Shown: one piece after another, positions 33,833 to 41,697 of the stretch
How the letters are laid out: each line of letters starts with the position of its first letter
Position numbering within the stretch: position 1 is the stretch's first letter
Source: GCA-003244245 sp049673305
Lineage (GTDB): Bacteria; Actinomycetota; Actinomycetes; Mycobacteriales; Pseudonocardiaceae
Assembly (NCBI GenBank): GCA_049673305.1
Contig: JBATXM010000290.1
Coordinates: forward strand, 1-64,000
Length of the DNA stretch: 64,000 nt
Reading direction: 5' to 3'
The notes under the pieces: generated by a model
Databases searched by the model: none
Told to the model about the DNA's origin: nothing
What the model saw: the letters and a program-made list of their open reading frames with translations, nothing else
Made by a program: the position numbers and the translations under genes

Positions 33833-35479
33833 TCAGCCGGCTCCGCTGGCGAGTGGCTCATGGGCGAGGAGGCTGTCGAGGTCGGGCACCGGAAGGCGTT
33901 CCATCTCCTTCGGCTCGAACTTCGTGAGTCCCCCCGCGTACGTCCGTCCCTGCGAGAGGGAGATCGACTGGCGGAGGCACCGCGCGAGGCGGGCCAGTGC
34001 ATGAGCCGGCAGTTCCTGGCGGGGGTAAAGCCCGTGCGCGATGTTGAGGTGACGTGCCCCGGCAGCGTTCATGACGAAGGCCGGCGGGCGGCGGGCCATA
34101 TACGTCGCCAGGATGGGGGCAGGCTCACGGAGCCCCACTGACCACCAAGCGCGGCGGTGCGCGGCGATGTAGCCCTGGTGCACCAACGCTTTCTTCACCT
34201 GCCGAATGAAGCGGTCCACCAGCTTACGCTCGGCTGGCTCCAGCTCGTCGAGGTCCACCGGGATGTTGATCACGCGCCGGAGGTTCGTGGGATCACGCAG
34301 GACCTCTCCCGCCTCGAAAAGCTCACGCGCCCTCGTTACCGCTGGGAAGAGGACGGATTCCGGCAGCGTGACGTCGCCACGCGTCACCCAGGTGGCGTTC
34401 GACCCGGTGACAGTGCCCCGGTGCACCCGGCAGATCTCCCCCAGTTCGATATAACCCTCGGGCACCTGAGCACGGGTACGGATGAAGGGCGACCAGCGGG
34501 GAGCATCCACGAGCCGCTGACGAGCGACGGGCTCCCCAATAGTCCCGAGGTCGCCCAAGCTGCTCAGACTCGTCACCGGGTGAAAGCGGACGGAGCCCGG
34601 CCGTTCGCCACAGCGGAACGTGACCACCACAGCCGTCGTTGCCGTGCCCTCGAAAGGGATAGCTTGCGGCTCCACGACATGGATTGCCTCGCCCCCCAGG
34701 GCACCGAGGAGAAGTTGCCGGATGATGGAGCCGTAGTTGACATCCAACCACTCCGCCGAGGTGACAAAGCAGCCAACGTCTCCGGGTCGACCCATCGCGG
34801 CTGTGGCGAGGAAGAAGTAGGCATGCAGGCCAGCCAGCCCGCTCACCGAGTGGCCCAGCTTGGCGGCGACGTTGCGTGCCCACGCCTTCGCTGCGGGGGT
34901 GAGTAGGTGGTGCCGGACGTATGGGGGGTTCCCGAGGAAGGCTGTCCGCCCCGTGGCGGCTGGAAGCGGGAAACGTGTGTAGTCGGTCTGGCGCACCGAG
35001 GCATCGGCGACGCGAAAAACCGCGAGGTTGCCCCGGGTCATGAGGGTGGCCACCGGGTCAGAGTCAACCACGATCAATGGCATCGTGGGGGCCTTGCGGG
35101 CAATGGCCACCGAGAACCGTCCACTGCCCGCTCCGGCGTCCACCACGCGGTGGGGATTCTGCTCCAACACCCACTGAACCATCGGGTCGACCAGTCCAGC
35201 TGGGGTGTACACAGCACCTGCACTGCGGCGAACCTCCGCCGACCGCAGAGTGCAGAACTGCTCACCGAGCGGATCGGCGCCGGCGAGGATCCGCCTCGCG
35301 ATCTCCGCTACGAGGCTCTCAGCGGGCTCACCGCCGAAAGCCTCAGCCGTCTGGACGAGGCCAGCCTCGGAGGGCGAGAGCGGTCCGCCGACAGTCAAGG
35401 CTCCTAGGCCAAGCGCTAAGCGGACAAGATCGCATTCGGCGGTGGGGACCTCACCGGACGAGGTGCCCATCCTGGTCAC
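33833..35479 (-). CDS. Eco57I-like N6-adenine DNA methyltransferase
   Basis: A 548-residue class I methyltransferase. VYTPAGLVDPMVQWVLEQNP followed by RVVDAGAGSGRFSVAIAR is the SAM-binding motif I region, and TAFLGNPPYVRHHLL contains the catalytic NPPY of N6-adenine enzymes. The rest (about 280-548) is a target-recognition-like region (YIELGEICRVHRGTVTGSN, then YAGGLTKFEPKEMERLPVPD), as in Eco57I-type enzymes. The gene overlaps a small winged-helix gene upstream by four bases. No restriction nuclease is next to it, and no nuclease motif is visible in the protein, so it is either orphan or part of a defence system with an unrecognised partner. Confidence 0.85.
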   Translation of the reverse strand: MTRMGTSSGEVPTAECDLVRLALGLGALTVGGPLSPSEAGLVQTAEAFGGEPAESLVAEIARRILAGADPLGEQFCTLRSAEVRRSAGAVYTPAGLVDPMVQWVLEQNPHRVVDAGAGSGRFSVAIARKAPTMPLIVVDSDPVATLMTRGNLAVFRVADASVRQTDYTRFPLPAATGRTAFLGNPPYVRHHLLTPAAKAWARNVAAKLGHSVSGLAGLHAYFFLATAAMGRPGDVGCFVTSAEWLDVNYGSIIRQLLLGALGGEAIHVVEPQAIPFEGTATTAVVVTFRCGERPGSVRFHPVTSLSSLGDLGTIGEPVARQRLVDAPRWSPFIRTRAQVPEGYIELGEICRVHRGTVTGSNATWVTRGDVTLPESVLFPAVTRARELFEAGEVLRDPTNLRRVINIPVDLDELEPAERKLVDRFIRQVKKALVHQGYIAAHRRAWWSVGLREPAPILATYMARRPPAFVMNAAGARHLNIAHGLYPRQELPAHALARLARCLRQSISLSQGRTYAGGLTKFEPKEMERLPVPDLDSLLAHEPLASGAG

Positions 35480-35709
35480 GGAGCCTGGTCACGGAGCTTG
35501 AACACGCCACGGGAGACCCGCTCGAAGTACCGCTCGTCCTGAAGACTGCTGCGGTAGGAGGAGTCGGGCCGTTTCCCTAGTTTGGGCTCGAGAGCCGCCT
35601 TGATTTCGCTGATGGAAGCTGGGTAGCCATCCTTGCTCGCCAGGTACTCGCGTATAGCGGTCTTGAGTTCGCCGTGTGGATGGCGCCGCTGTGGCTCTCC
35701 CACCGTCAT
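35476..35709 (-). CDS. Small winged-helix protein (HARE-HTH-like)
   Basis: A 77-residue protein made almost wholly of one winged-helix domain: LKTAIREYLASKDGYPASIS, EIKAALEPKLGKRPDSS, YRSSLQDERYFERVSRGVFK and L. The pattern resembles the HARE-HTH domain found with restriction enzymes and chromatin proteins, where it is thought to sense DNA modification. The stop overlaps the methyltransferase start by four bases, so both are made together. It may target or regulate the methyltransferase. Confidence 0.65.
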   Translation of the reverse strand: MTVGEPQRRHPHGELKTAIREYLASKDGYPASISEIKAALEPKLGKRPDSSYRSSLQDERYFERVSRGVFKLRDQAP

Positions 35710-35883
35710 GGAACCCTCCCGCGAGTCGACCTTATTGCGTCGACTCTACCACCGCAACAGTCCGGCCGTGGTGCTCTCCTGAACCGCGACGGCACCCTGG
35801 CTGTCCGTATATTGGCGGTTATGGTGGCCAGGCGCTTGGCATGCTGGGGTTGGTGACGCGTGAGCGGTTGGCCGGGGGGCGGG

Positions 35884-36057
35884 GTGGGTAAAGATCAACG
35901 GCGTCTCCACGTGTGTCCGCAATGCAATGGCGCCCAGGTGACCATAGAGTGGAAGCGCGTACAATTAAGTGACCACCCTGAGGTGCAGGAGATTCCGACG
36001 ACGGAGAATTGCCCAACCTGTGATGGGGCTGGGCAGATCCTCGGTCCGGTGACGTAA
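35884..36057 (+). CDS. Small zinc-ribbon-like protein
   Basis: A product of about 57 residues with two CxxCxG motifs, CPQCNG and CPTCDGAGQI, spaced by about 29 residues. This is the pattern of half of the DnaJ zinc-binding domain. The spacing suits binding of one zinc ion. The start is uncertain: GTG at 35884 or a GTG at 35860. It lies upstream of the resolvase-like gene in the same orientation. The function is not known. Confidence 0.5.
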   Translation: MGKDQRRLHVCPQCNGAQVTIEWKRVQLSDHPEVQEIPTTENCPTCDGAGQILGPVT

Positions 36058-36078
36058 CCGCCTGCCTAGACTGCCAGT

Positions 36079-36393
36079 ATGCCCCGTACCGCGATTCTCT
36101 ACGCCCGGTCACAACGCCGCGAGGAACTCGATCGGCAGATCCGGGAGCTGGAACAGTGGTGTGATCGCGCCGGTGTGGTGCCGGTGGAGACCGTGGCGGA
36201 GGTCGCGCTGGGCATCCGAGCGTCGAAGCGGTGTCGTGCGGTTCTTGCCGATGTCGCGGCTGGTCGAGCGGACCTCATGCTCATCCGGGACGTCTCCCGA
36301 CTATCCGAAAATCTTGATCAACTCCGGCTGCTTATCAACGAGCACCGGCATCGGATCGTCATCAGCCGAGACGACGCGGACCACTCCCGATGA
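36079..36393 (+). CDS. Serine-recombinase catalytic-domain protein (short)
   Basis: A 104-residue protein with the resolvase/invertase N-terminal fold only: TAILYARSQRREELDRQIRE, where Ser in YARSQ is the nucleophile, DVSRLSENLDQLRLLI with the conserved Arg, and a helical middle (ASKRCRAVLADVAAGRADLM). No DNA-binding C-terminal domain is present and the frame ends at TGA, 117 bases before the 3' end of tRNA-Ser. It may be a degraded recombinase left by an element that used the tRNA, or a stand-alone protein. Confidence 0.6.
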   Translation: MPRTAILYARSQRREELDRQIRELEQWCDRAGVVPVETVAEVALGIRASKRCRAVLADVAAGRADLMLIRDVSRLSENLDQLRLLINEHRHRIVISRDDADHSR

Positions 36394-36509
36394 CAACCGG
36401 TAGTCCCCCCGTACCAGACCGAGAAAGCCAACAACTGAGCCGGTGACGCCAACTGCGGCGAACCGCGCCAGCCCCTGTGATCATGAAATTGGTGTTTGTG
36501 CTGGTCAGG

Positions 36510-36599
36510 TGGCGGAGGATGCGGGATTTGAACCCGCGAGGGCTGTAACACCCAACACGATTTCCAATCGTGCGCCATAGGCCACTAGGCGAATCCTCC
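36510..36599 (-). tRNA. tRNA-Ser (anticodon GGA)
   Basis: The minus strand folds into a complete class II tRNA. The acceptor stem GGAGGAT pairs with ATCCTCC, the discriminator is G, and CCA is encoded. The anticodon loop in ACGATTGGAAATCGT gives GGA. A long variable arm (TTGGGTGTTACAGCCC) and a T loop GGTTCAAATCC follow. The 90-base gene sits next to the SRP RNA gene on the opposite strand, as in many actinobacteria. Confidence 0.97.
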
Positions 36600-36741
36600 G
36601 CTGCTGAGGTTACCGCCAGCGCGGCTGTCAGCCAAAGTTGCTGGTGGCAGCCCTTGTCCGGCGCCTTGACCGGACTTGCGCGACGCTGGCCACTCCAGAG
36701 GGTGCCGTGCTCCGGCGAGGGGGGAGCCCCTAGACTGAGTG

Positions 36742-36832
36742 GCGGGCCCCGCGCGGCGTCCATCTTGCGAACTCCCCCAGGGTCGGAAGGCAGCAAGGGT
36801 CAGCATGCTCTGGCGGGTGCGCGGGGTCCTCT
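36742..36832 (+). ncRNA. ffs: Small-type signal recognition particle RNA
   Basis: The conserved tip of SRP RNA, CCCAGGGTCGGAAGGCAGCA followed by AGGGT at about 36776-36800, is flanked by complementary arms (GGGCCCCGCGC near 36744 and GCGCGGGGTCCT near 36819-36830). The molecule of about 90 bases binds Ffh and targets membrane proteins. Its place upstream of dnaX and beside tRNA-Ser is typical of actinobacteria. The ends are estimated from the pairing. Confidence 0.92.
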
Positions 36833-36926
36833 TATGTGAAAGCAGCGAGGTAGGGCGCTTCTCCCGCACCCTTTCTGGGCTGGACGCGGCCGAATCTGGA
36901 TGGGACGCAGTCGAGGAGGGAACCCG

Positions 36927-37685
36927 ATGCGGCCTCAGGACCCCGCGCGCGGACGCGTCGCCAGTACCGTCGCGACGGTGGCGTCGGTGCGGCAGTTGAC
37001 TCCCCGAATGACGCGGGTTCGGCTCGTTGATGAACGCCTGGCTGGCTTAGCCGCTGTTCCCGGGCAGACGCTCAAGATCTACGTTCCGGACCTGGTCGGT
37101 GGACACCTGGTATCCCGTGACTACACGGTGCGCGACTACACCGGGCGTGACGACACCCGGTGTGACGACGATGGCGCGCAACCAAGCCTGGACATCGATT
37201 TCGTGCTGCACGGAGAGGGGCCAGCAGCCACCTGGGCGCGGCGGGTGCGGGCTGGCGAGACCCTGGAGTTCATCGGGCCGAGCGGTCGCTACCGGCCTGA
37301 TCCGCACGTTGACTGGCACCTGTTCGCCGGGGACGAGACGGCCCTGCCGGCGATCCAGGCGTATACAGCGATGCTGCCGGCCGACGCCTGCGCGCTCCTC
37401 TACCTCGAAGTCGCCGACGCCGCCGAGCAGCAGCCGATGCCGGGGGTGGCCCGCCCGGCCGTGTGCTGGCTGCACCGCGGTGACCAGGAGCCAGGTACTT
37501 CGACGGTGCTCGAGGAAGCGCTGCACGCGGTGCGGCTGCCACCTGGGCAAGGCCGGATCTGGATCGCCGGGCACACCCCGACAGTGCGGCGGATCCGGGC
37601 GCACCTGCTCAACGATCGTGGCATCGATCGGCGCGCGCTACACGTCAAGAGCTTCTGGGAGCGCAAAGATCGCCAAGGACAGTAG
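36927..37685 (+). CDS. Siderophore-interacting protein (FAD-binding ferric reductase)
   Basis: A protein of about 252 residues of the ViuB/siderophore-interacting family: VRQLTPRMTRVRLV at the N-terminus of the FAD domain, HLVSRDYTVRDY containing the RxYT flavin motif, VLHGEGPAATWARRVRAGE, FIGPSGRY and WHLFAGDETALPAIQAYTAM, the NADPH/ferredoxin-reductase part ending in SFWERKD. It reduces ferric siderophores in the cytosol to release iron. GAGGAGGG supports the start at 36927. No siderophore genes are nearby. Confidence 0.88.
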   Translation: MRPQDPARGRVASTVATVASVRQLTPRMTRVRLVDERLAGLAAVPGQTLKIYVPDLVGGHLVSRDYTVRDYTGRDDTRCDDDGAQPSLDIDFVLHGEGPAATWARRVRAGETLEFIGPSGRYRPDPHVDWHLFAGDETALPAIQAYTAMLPADACALLYLEVADAAEQQPMPGVARPAVCWLHRGDQEPGTSTVLEEALHAVRLPPGQGRIWIAGHTPTVRRIRAHLLNDRGIDRRALHVKSFWERKDRQGQ

Positions 37686-37711
37686 CCAGCGCGACCGCAC
37701 AGTGTTACCAT

Positions 37712-37733
37712 CAATCGATGGATCGATCGATTG
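37712..37733 (+). promoter_or_regulatory. Inverted repeat upstream of the vapBC-like pair
   Basis: CAATCGAT and ATCGATTG are separated by six bases, and end ten bases before the antitoxin ATG at 37744. TACCAT at 37706-37711 could be the -10 hexamer. This position fits an operator for the antitoxin. Confidence 0.5.
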
Positions 37734-37743
37734 GGGCGGGGAC

Positions 37744-38070
37744 ATGTCTGGTATGGAACGCAGGATCAGCGCGACCGAGGCTCGGGTGCGCTTTGGTGAG
37801 CTGCTCGACGGGGTGACGACCTCCCACGATGTCGTCTTCGTGGAACGGGCCGGGAAGGAAGTCGCCGTGGTGGTGTCTGTGGAGGACTGGGCGGCGGCGT
37901 GCAGGGGCCGAACCGACAAGTGGGCCCGCGCCAACGCGATGCTCACTGAGTTTCATGAGCGGCTGCGGGCGGAGGGCGCGATCGAGCGGCTGACGGACTT
38001 CAACGTGGAGGCGGCGATTCGCGTCGGTCGCGACGATTGGGACGAGGAGCTCTATGGCCGGGTGCGTTGA
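37744..38070 (+). CDS. Phd-type antitoxin of a VapC-like pair
   Basis: A 108-residue protein with the Phd/YefM N-terminal domain (ISATEARVRFGELLDGVTTS, VVFVERAGKEVAVVVSVEDW) and a C-terminal toxin-binding tail (ERLTDFNVEAAIRVGRDDW). It would neutralise the PIN toxin, whose gene it overlaps by 17 bases, and bind the inverted repeat just upstream. The start at 37744 is supported by the short distance to the promoter; an ATG at 37753 is possible. Confidence 0.8.
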   Translation: MSGMERRISATEARVRFGELLDGVTTSHDVVFVERAGKEVAVVVSVEDWAAACRGRTDKWARANAMLTEFHERLRAEGAIERLTDFNVEAAIRVGRDDWDEELYGRVR

Positions 38071-38476
38071 TGCGAGCCTGGTAGTCCGGATCCTTGATGC
38101 GCATTCCGCCGCTCTGGCCGTGTGGGAGCGGCTCATGCACTCGGGCGGCGACCTGATCGCACCCCATCTGCTGCACTACGAGGTGGCGAACGTCCTCCAC
38201 CAGCACCAGCGGGCGAGAAAGATCAGTGCGGAGACGGCTCAGGACGGGCTGCGTCGCGTGATGAACCTGCCTATCGAGCTGTACGGCGATACGCGGCTGC
38301 ACTCCAGGGCGCTGGAGATCGCCCATGACCGGCATTTGCCAGCGACGTACGACGCGCATTACGTCGCTCTCGCTGAGCGCTTCCGGGTGCCGCTGTGGAC
38401 GTGCGATCGCCGACTCGCCGACTCGCTGGGCGATGGTGTGCCGGAGGTGCACCTCGTGCCGTGCGGACCGGTATAG
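38054..38476 (+). CDS. vapC: PIN-domain ribonuclease toxin (VapC-like)
   Basis: A 140-residue PIN domain: CVDASLVVRIL with the first metal-binding Asp, APHLLHYEVANVL with Glu, ATYDAHYVALAERF with the third acid and TCDRRLADSL with the fourth. Such toxins cut tRNA or rRNA when the labile antitoxin is degraded. The pair has been placed between the siderophore-interacting gene and dnaX, a position usually free of other genes, which suggests insertion. Confidence 0.85.
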   Translation: MAGCVDASLVVRILDAHSAALAVWERLMHSGGDLIAPHLLHYEVANVLHQHQRARKISAETAQDGLRRVMNLPIELYGDTRLHSRALEIAHDRHLPATYDAHYVALAERFRVPLWTCDRRLADSLGDGVPEVHLVPCGPV

Positions 38477-38497
38477 CCGCCCGGTAACCTCGCGGCC

Positions 38498-40456
38498 GTG
38501 GCATTGGCTCTCTACCGCAAGTACCGCCCGGCGGCGTTCGCCGAGGTGGTCGGCCAGGAGCACGTCACCGAACCGCTGCGCACCGCGCTGGCAGCCGGCC
38601 GGATCAACCACGCCTACCTGTTCTCTGGCCCGAGGGGCTGTGGGAAGACGTCGAGCGCGCGCATCCTGGCCCGCTCGCTGAACTGCGCGCAGGGCCCGAC
38701 GCCGGACCCGTGTGGGGTCTGCCCGTCGTGTGTCGCGCTGGCGCCTGAGGGCCCCGGGTCTATCGACGTCGTGGAGCTCGACGCAGCCAGCCACGGCGGT
38801 GTAGATGACGCCCGCGACCTGCGAGACCGCGCGTTCTACGCCCCTGCCGAGTCTCAGTACCGGGTGTTCATCATCGACGAGGCGCACATGGTCACCACGC
38901 AGGGTTTCAACGCTCTGCTCAAGATTGTGGAGGAGCCTCCGGAGCACCTCGTTTTCGTCTTCGCCACCACCGAGCCGGAGAAGGTGCTGGCGACCATCCG
39001 CTCCCGCACCCACCACTACCCGTTCCGGCTGCTTCCGCCGAGCACGATGCGCGGGCTGCTGGAGCAGGTGTGCGCCCGCGAGGGGGTACTGATCGAGCCT
39101 GCGGTCTACCCGCTGGTGATCCGCGCTGGTGGTGGCTCCGCCCGGGACTCGTTGTCCGTGCTGGACCAGCTGCTCGCGGGGGCAGGCACTGATGGCGTCA
39201 CCTACGCCCGGGCGGTGACACTGCTCGGGGTCACCGACGTCGCACTGATCGACGACATGGTTTCCGCGCTGGCCACCCAGGACGGGGCCACGGTGTTCGC
39301 CACCATCGACCAGTTGGTGGAAGCCGGACACGATCCCCGGCGCTTCGCCGCTGACCTCCTCCAGCGCTTCCGCGATCTGGTGCTGCTGCGGGTCGCCCCC
39401 GAGCAGGCCCGTCAGGGGTTGGTCGACGCTCCCGAGGATCAGCTCGCGACGATGACCACCCAGGCTCAAGCCCTGGGTGCGGCCAGCCTCACCCGGTTCG
39501 CTGAGATCACGCACAACGGCCTGGCCGAGATGCGCGGGGCCACCGCCCCTCGGCTGCTCCTGGAACTGCTGTGCGCCCGAATGCTGCTGCCAGCCGTCGC
39601 CGACGGAGACGGCGCGGTGTTGCACCGGCTGGAGCGGTTGGAGCGGCGACTCACCACCACCCCGCCAGCGATCGCCCAGCCCGCTACCGCCCAACCGAAC
39701 GCCGGTGCGGCAAGCTCGCCGAACCCCACCAGGGTCGCCGACTCCACGCCGGCGCCACCCGCAGGCCGTCCGAAACCGTCCGATCCGGACCGCAAGCGTC
39801 CGGAGGCCCAGAACTCGGAAACACAGAACTCGGAAACACAGAGCCCGGAATCGCAGCGCCAGCCTGTGGCGGGCCAGCTCGACATCGCTGAGGTGCGACG
39901 GAAGTGGCAGGCCTTGCTGGATGCGGTGCGCGAGCAGAGCCGGGCAACTCAGGCCCTGTTCAGCAACTCGACCGCGAGCGCGGTGGAGGGCAGCACGCTG
40001 CTCCTGACCCTGCCCACCGCCCCGCTGGCCCGCCGACTAAGTGAAGAGCGCAACATCGAAATGATCAAGAAAGCGTTGCGCGACGTCTTGGGTGTTGACT
40101 GGCAGGTGCGCTGCGAGCATGCCAGCGCCGAAGCAGCTCGTGGGCCCGCTCAGCAGCCACAGCGCCCCGCTGAGCGGGCCGCCCGCGAACCGCAACGCTC
40201 GTCGGAGCGTCCCGTCTACCGGCGTCCCACGACGCCGCAGCCCCCGGACGACGGTATTCCTCCACCACCCGAACCCCCGGACCCCGACGATCCTGGCACG
40301 GCGGCCTTACCTCAGGCCCCGGCGGATGACGACGAGGGGATACTCGCCGAAGCCGCCGACATGCCGCAGGTGCACGCCGAACGCCGAGACCCCGACAAGA
40401 TCGCCTTGGAGTTGCTGACCGCCCAGCTCGGCGCCCGCCGCATCGACGAGGGCTAA
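38498..40456 (+). CDS. dnaX: DNA polymerase III gamma/tau subunit
   Basis: A 652-residue clamp-loader ATPase. The N-terminal AAA+ domain starts LALYRKYRPAAFAEVVGQEH, Walker A is GPRGCGKTSSARILARSL, the zinc site is CGVCPSC with the earlier Cys, Walker B is VFIIDEAHMVT, and sensor FATTEPEKVLATIRSRT follows. The C-terminal half is Pro/Ala-rich (about residues 390-450 and 545-620) around a conserved module (EVRRKWQALLDAVREQSRAT). It loads the sliding clamp for the dnaE polymerase. The GTG at 38498 starts the family sequence. The usual downstream partners ybaB and recR are absent. Confidence 0.95.
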   Translation: MALALYRKYRPAAFAEVVGQEHVTEPLRTALAAGRINHAYLFSGPRGCGKTSSARILARSLNCAQGPTPDPCGVCPSCVALAPEGPGSIDVVELDAASHGGVDDARDLRDRAFYAPAESQYRVFIIDEAHMVTTQGFNALLKIVEEPPEHLVFVFATTEPEKVLATIRSRTHHYPFRLLPPSTMRGLLEQVCAREGVLIEPAVYPLVIRAGGGSARDSLSVLDQLLAGAGTDGVTYARAVTLLGVTDVALIDDMVSALATQDGATVFATIDQLVEAGHDPRRFAADLLQRFRDLVLLRVAPEQARQGLVDAPEDQLATMTTQAQALGAASLTRFAEITHNGLAEMRGATAPRLLLELLCARMLLPAVADGDGAVLHRLERLERRLTTTPPAIAQPATAQPNAGAASSPNPTRVADSTPAPPAGRPKPSDPDRKRPEAQNSETQNSETQSPESQRQPVAGQLDIAEVRRKWQALLDAVREQSRATQALFSNSTASAVEGSTLLLTLPTAPLARRLSEERNIEMIKKALRDVLGVDWQVRCEHASAEAARGPAQQPQRPAERAAREPQRSSERPVYRRPTTPQPPDDGIPPPPEPPDPDDPGTAALPQAPADDDEGILAEAADMPQVHAERRDPDKIALELLTAQLGARRIDEG

Positions 40457-40538
40457 CGGCCGGCAGCGCTAAGACGCCAGCATGGCTCGACGTCGCTGTC
40501 CAGCTCACCAGATCGTGGGTATTTCTGTGCCCCGGTTT

Positions 40539-40677
40539 GCTCCACAGCCACCCAGCGGTTATCCACATCCTTGACCTGGGCATACGCCGCCGTGAGCGAG
40601 AACTGTCCACAGCGTGGCACGCCATATTCCAGGTCTGTCCACATGTAACGACTTGTTGTCCACGTAGCGCTCCACAA
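40539..40677. promoter_or_regulatory. Cluster of DnaA-box-like sites downstream of dnaX
   Basis: Within 140 bases of the gap between dnaX and the next gene there are one perfect DnaA box TTATCCACA (40559-40567) and similar nonamers CTGTCCACA (40603-40611), CTGTCCACA (40635-40643) and TTGTCCACG (40656-40664). TCCACA cores also occur at 40541 and 40671. All are on the same strand. The rest of the gap (40457-40755) has no gene. Whether DnaA binds here is untested. Confidence 0.5.
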
Positions 40678-40755
40678 GCAGGCTTGGCTACGTTGCCGGT
40701 TGTCCGTTCCGCCCGGCCCTGCCGCAAAGGCGTTTAACCCCTGTGAGGCCGCCAC

Positions 40756-41073
40756 GTGCTCCCCTTAAAGCAAGCTACCGCGCTTGATGACCTTCAACGT
40801 TACGTTGCGGAGATGGAGGAGGAGCGTAGCTTCAGTCACCGTGACGTCGTGCAGCAGTGCCTCCTGCTGGGCGAAGAAGTCGGTGAATTATTCAAGGCGG
40901 TTCGCAAGCACCAAAAGATGCGTATCGGGGCGACGTCGATAACCGGTACTGTTGATGAGGAACTTGCCGACGTGTTGATCTATCTTTGCGCGATCGCGAA
41001 TCGCCTGGGGATTAGCATTGACGACGCGCTGCGAAAAAAAGAGGCATTGAACGAGACTCGGACCTGGAAATAA
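40756..41073 (+). CDS. MazG-like nucleotide pyrophosphohydrolase
   Basis: A 105-residue single MazG fold: LQRYVAEMEEERSFSHRDVV, then CLLLGEEVGELFKAVRKH with the EExxE metal site and VDEELADVLIYLCAIANRLG with ExxD. These small enzymes clear non-canonical nucleotides. It starts at a GTG at 40756 and stands alone. It is unrelated in length and context to the MazG in the large operon. Confidence 0.8.
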   Translation: MLPLKQATALDDLQRYVAEMEEERSFSHRDVVQQCLLLGEEVGELFKAVRKHQKMRIGATSITGTVDEELADVLIYLCAIANRLGISIDDALRKKEALNETRTWK

Positions 41074-41697
41074 TAGCTGCCTGTTGCGAGCTGAATGGTC
41101 GGTCACGCGGCTTTGTGTTTACACCCAGCGTAGGCGGAGTGTCTTGGTGAGTGTTTTTGCTTGCCGTCTGACCTCTGTGCTCAGTTCGGGTGAACCATAA
41201 CCGTACATGATTGAGCACGTAACGGCCATCTTGCCCGCGTCCCACGCCCAAGTACCCACGGTCGTTTCAAGATCGTATGAGGTGGGCCGATGTCTGCTAC
41301 ACCTCGTACCGATGTCACTGTCGGTGAGGTCCGGGGAAGGACCGTCGCAGCGTGGGGATGTGCCGCAGGTGGCAACTTTGGGCGAGAAGTTGCCACCTGC
41401 GGCACCTCCGCAACGGATCCTCCTACCTCCCCGTGTGGCGGTAGGGGTTGGTAGGGGCGCGGAGCAGGCAAGCGCTAGAGCGGGACAGCGGGTCCCTGGC
41501 GTGACCACGTGCCGTGCCACACCAGGTGGCCAGCGACGCCGCCGAGGCCTCGCGTCGGGATGCCCGGACACTGTGGGACGTGGTCCGCCGCTGCTCCTCC
41601 CTCCCGTCCGTGGTGAATGACGCCGGCCTTGTGGGCCTGGCGACCATCACACCGGTCGTGCTGCTCGGTGAAGGAGCCGTGAAGGATCTTCCTCACG
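41074..41697. other. Gap with a long hairpin and unassigned sequence
   Basis: Upstream of the XRE/TPR regulator I see no gene I can defend. Two frames are open but unrecognised: a minus-strand tail at about 41119-41205 and a plus-strand frame 41514-41729 of 71 codons. The main feature is the hairpin at 41361-41404, listed separately. Confidence 0.3.
41361..41404. repeat. Perfect 18-bp inverted repeat (hairpin)
   Basis: TGCCGCAGGTGGCAACTT and its exact complement AAGTTGCCACCTGCGGCA are separated by eight bases. No T-run follows on either strand, so it is not a classical intrinsic terminator. It could be a terminator of the actinobacterial type, an operator or a mobile-element end. Confidence 0.7.

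Noticed and set aside
36079..36393. Intact site-specific resolvase or integrase
   Set aside because: The DNA-binding C-terminal domain is missing and the frame ends after 104 residues, so independent recombination activity is doubtful.
38000..39694. Minus-strand frame opposite dnaX (564 codons)
   Set aside because: It is an antisense shadow created by GC-rich third positions, with no start context or motif.
40539..40677. Chromosomal origin of replication
   Set aside because: dnaA, dnaN, rpmH and parAB are not in the window and the boxes are few and in one orientation. I report it only as a DnaA-box-like cluster.
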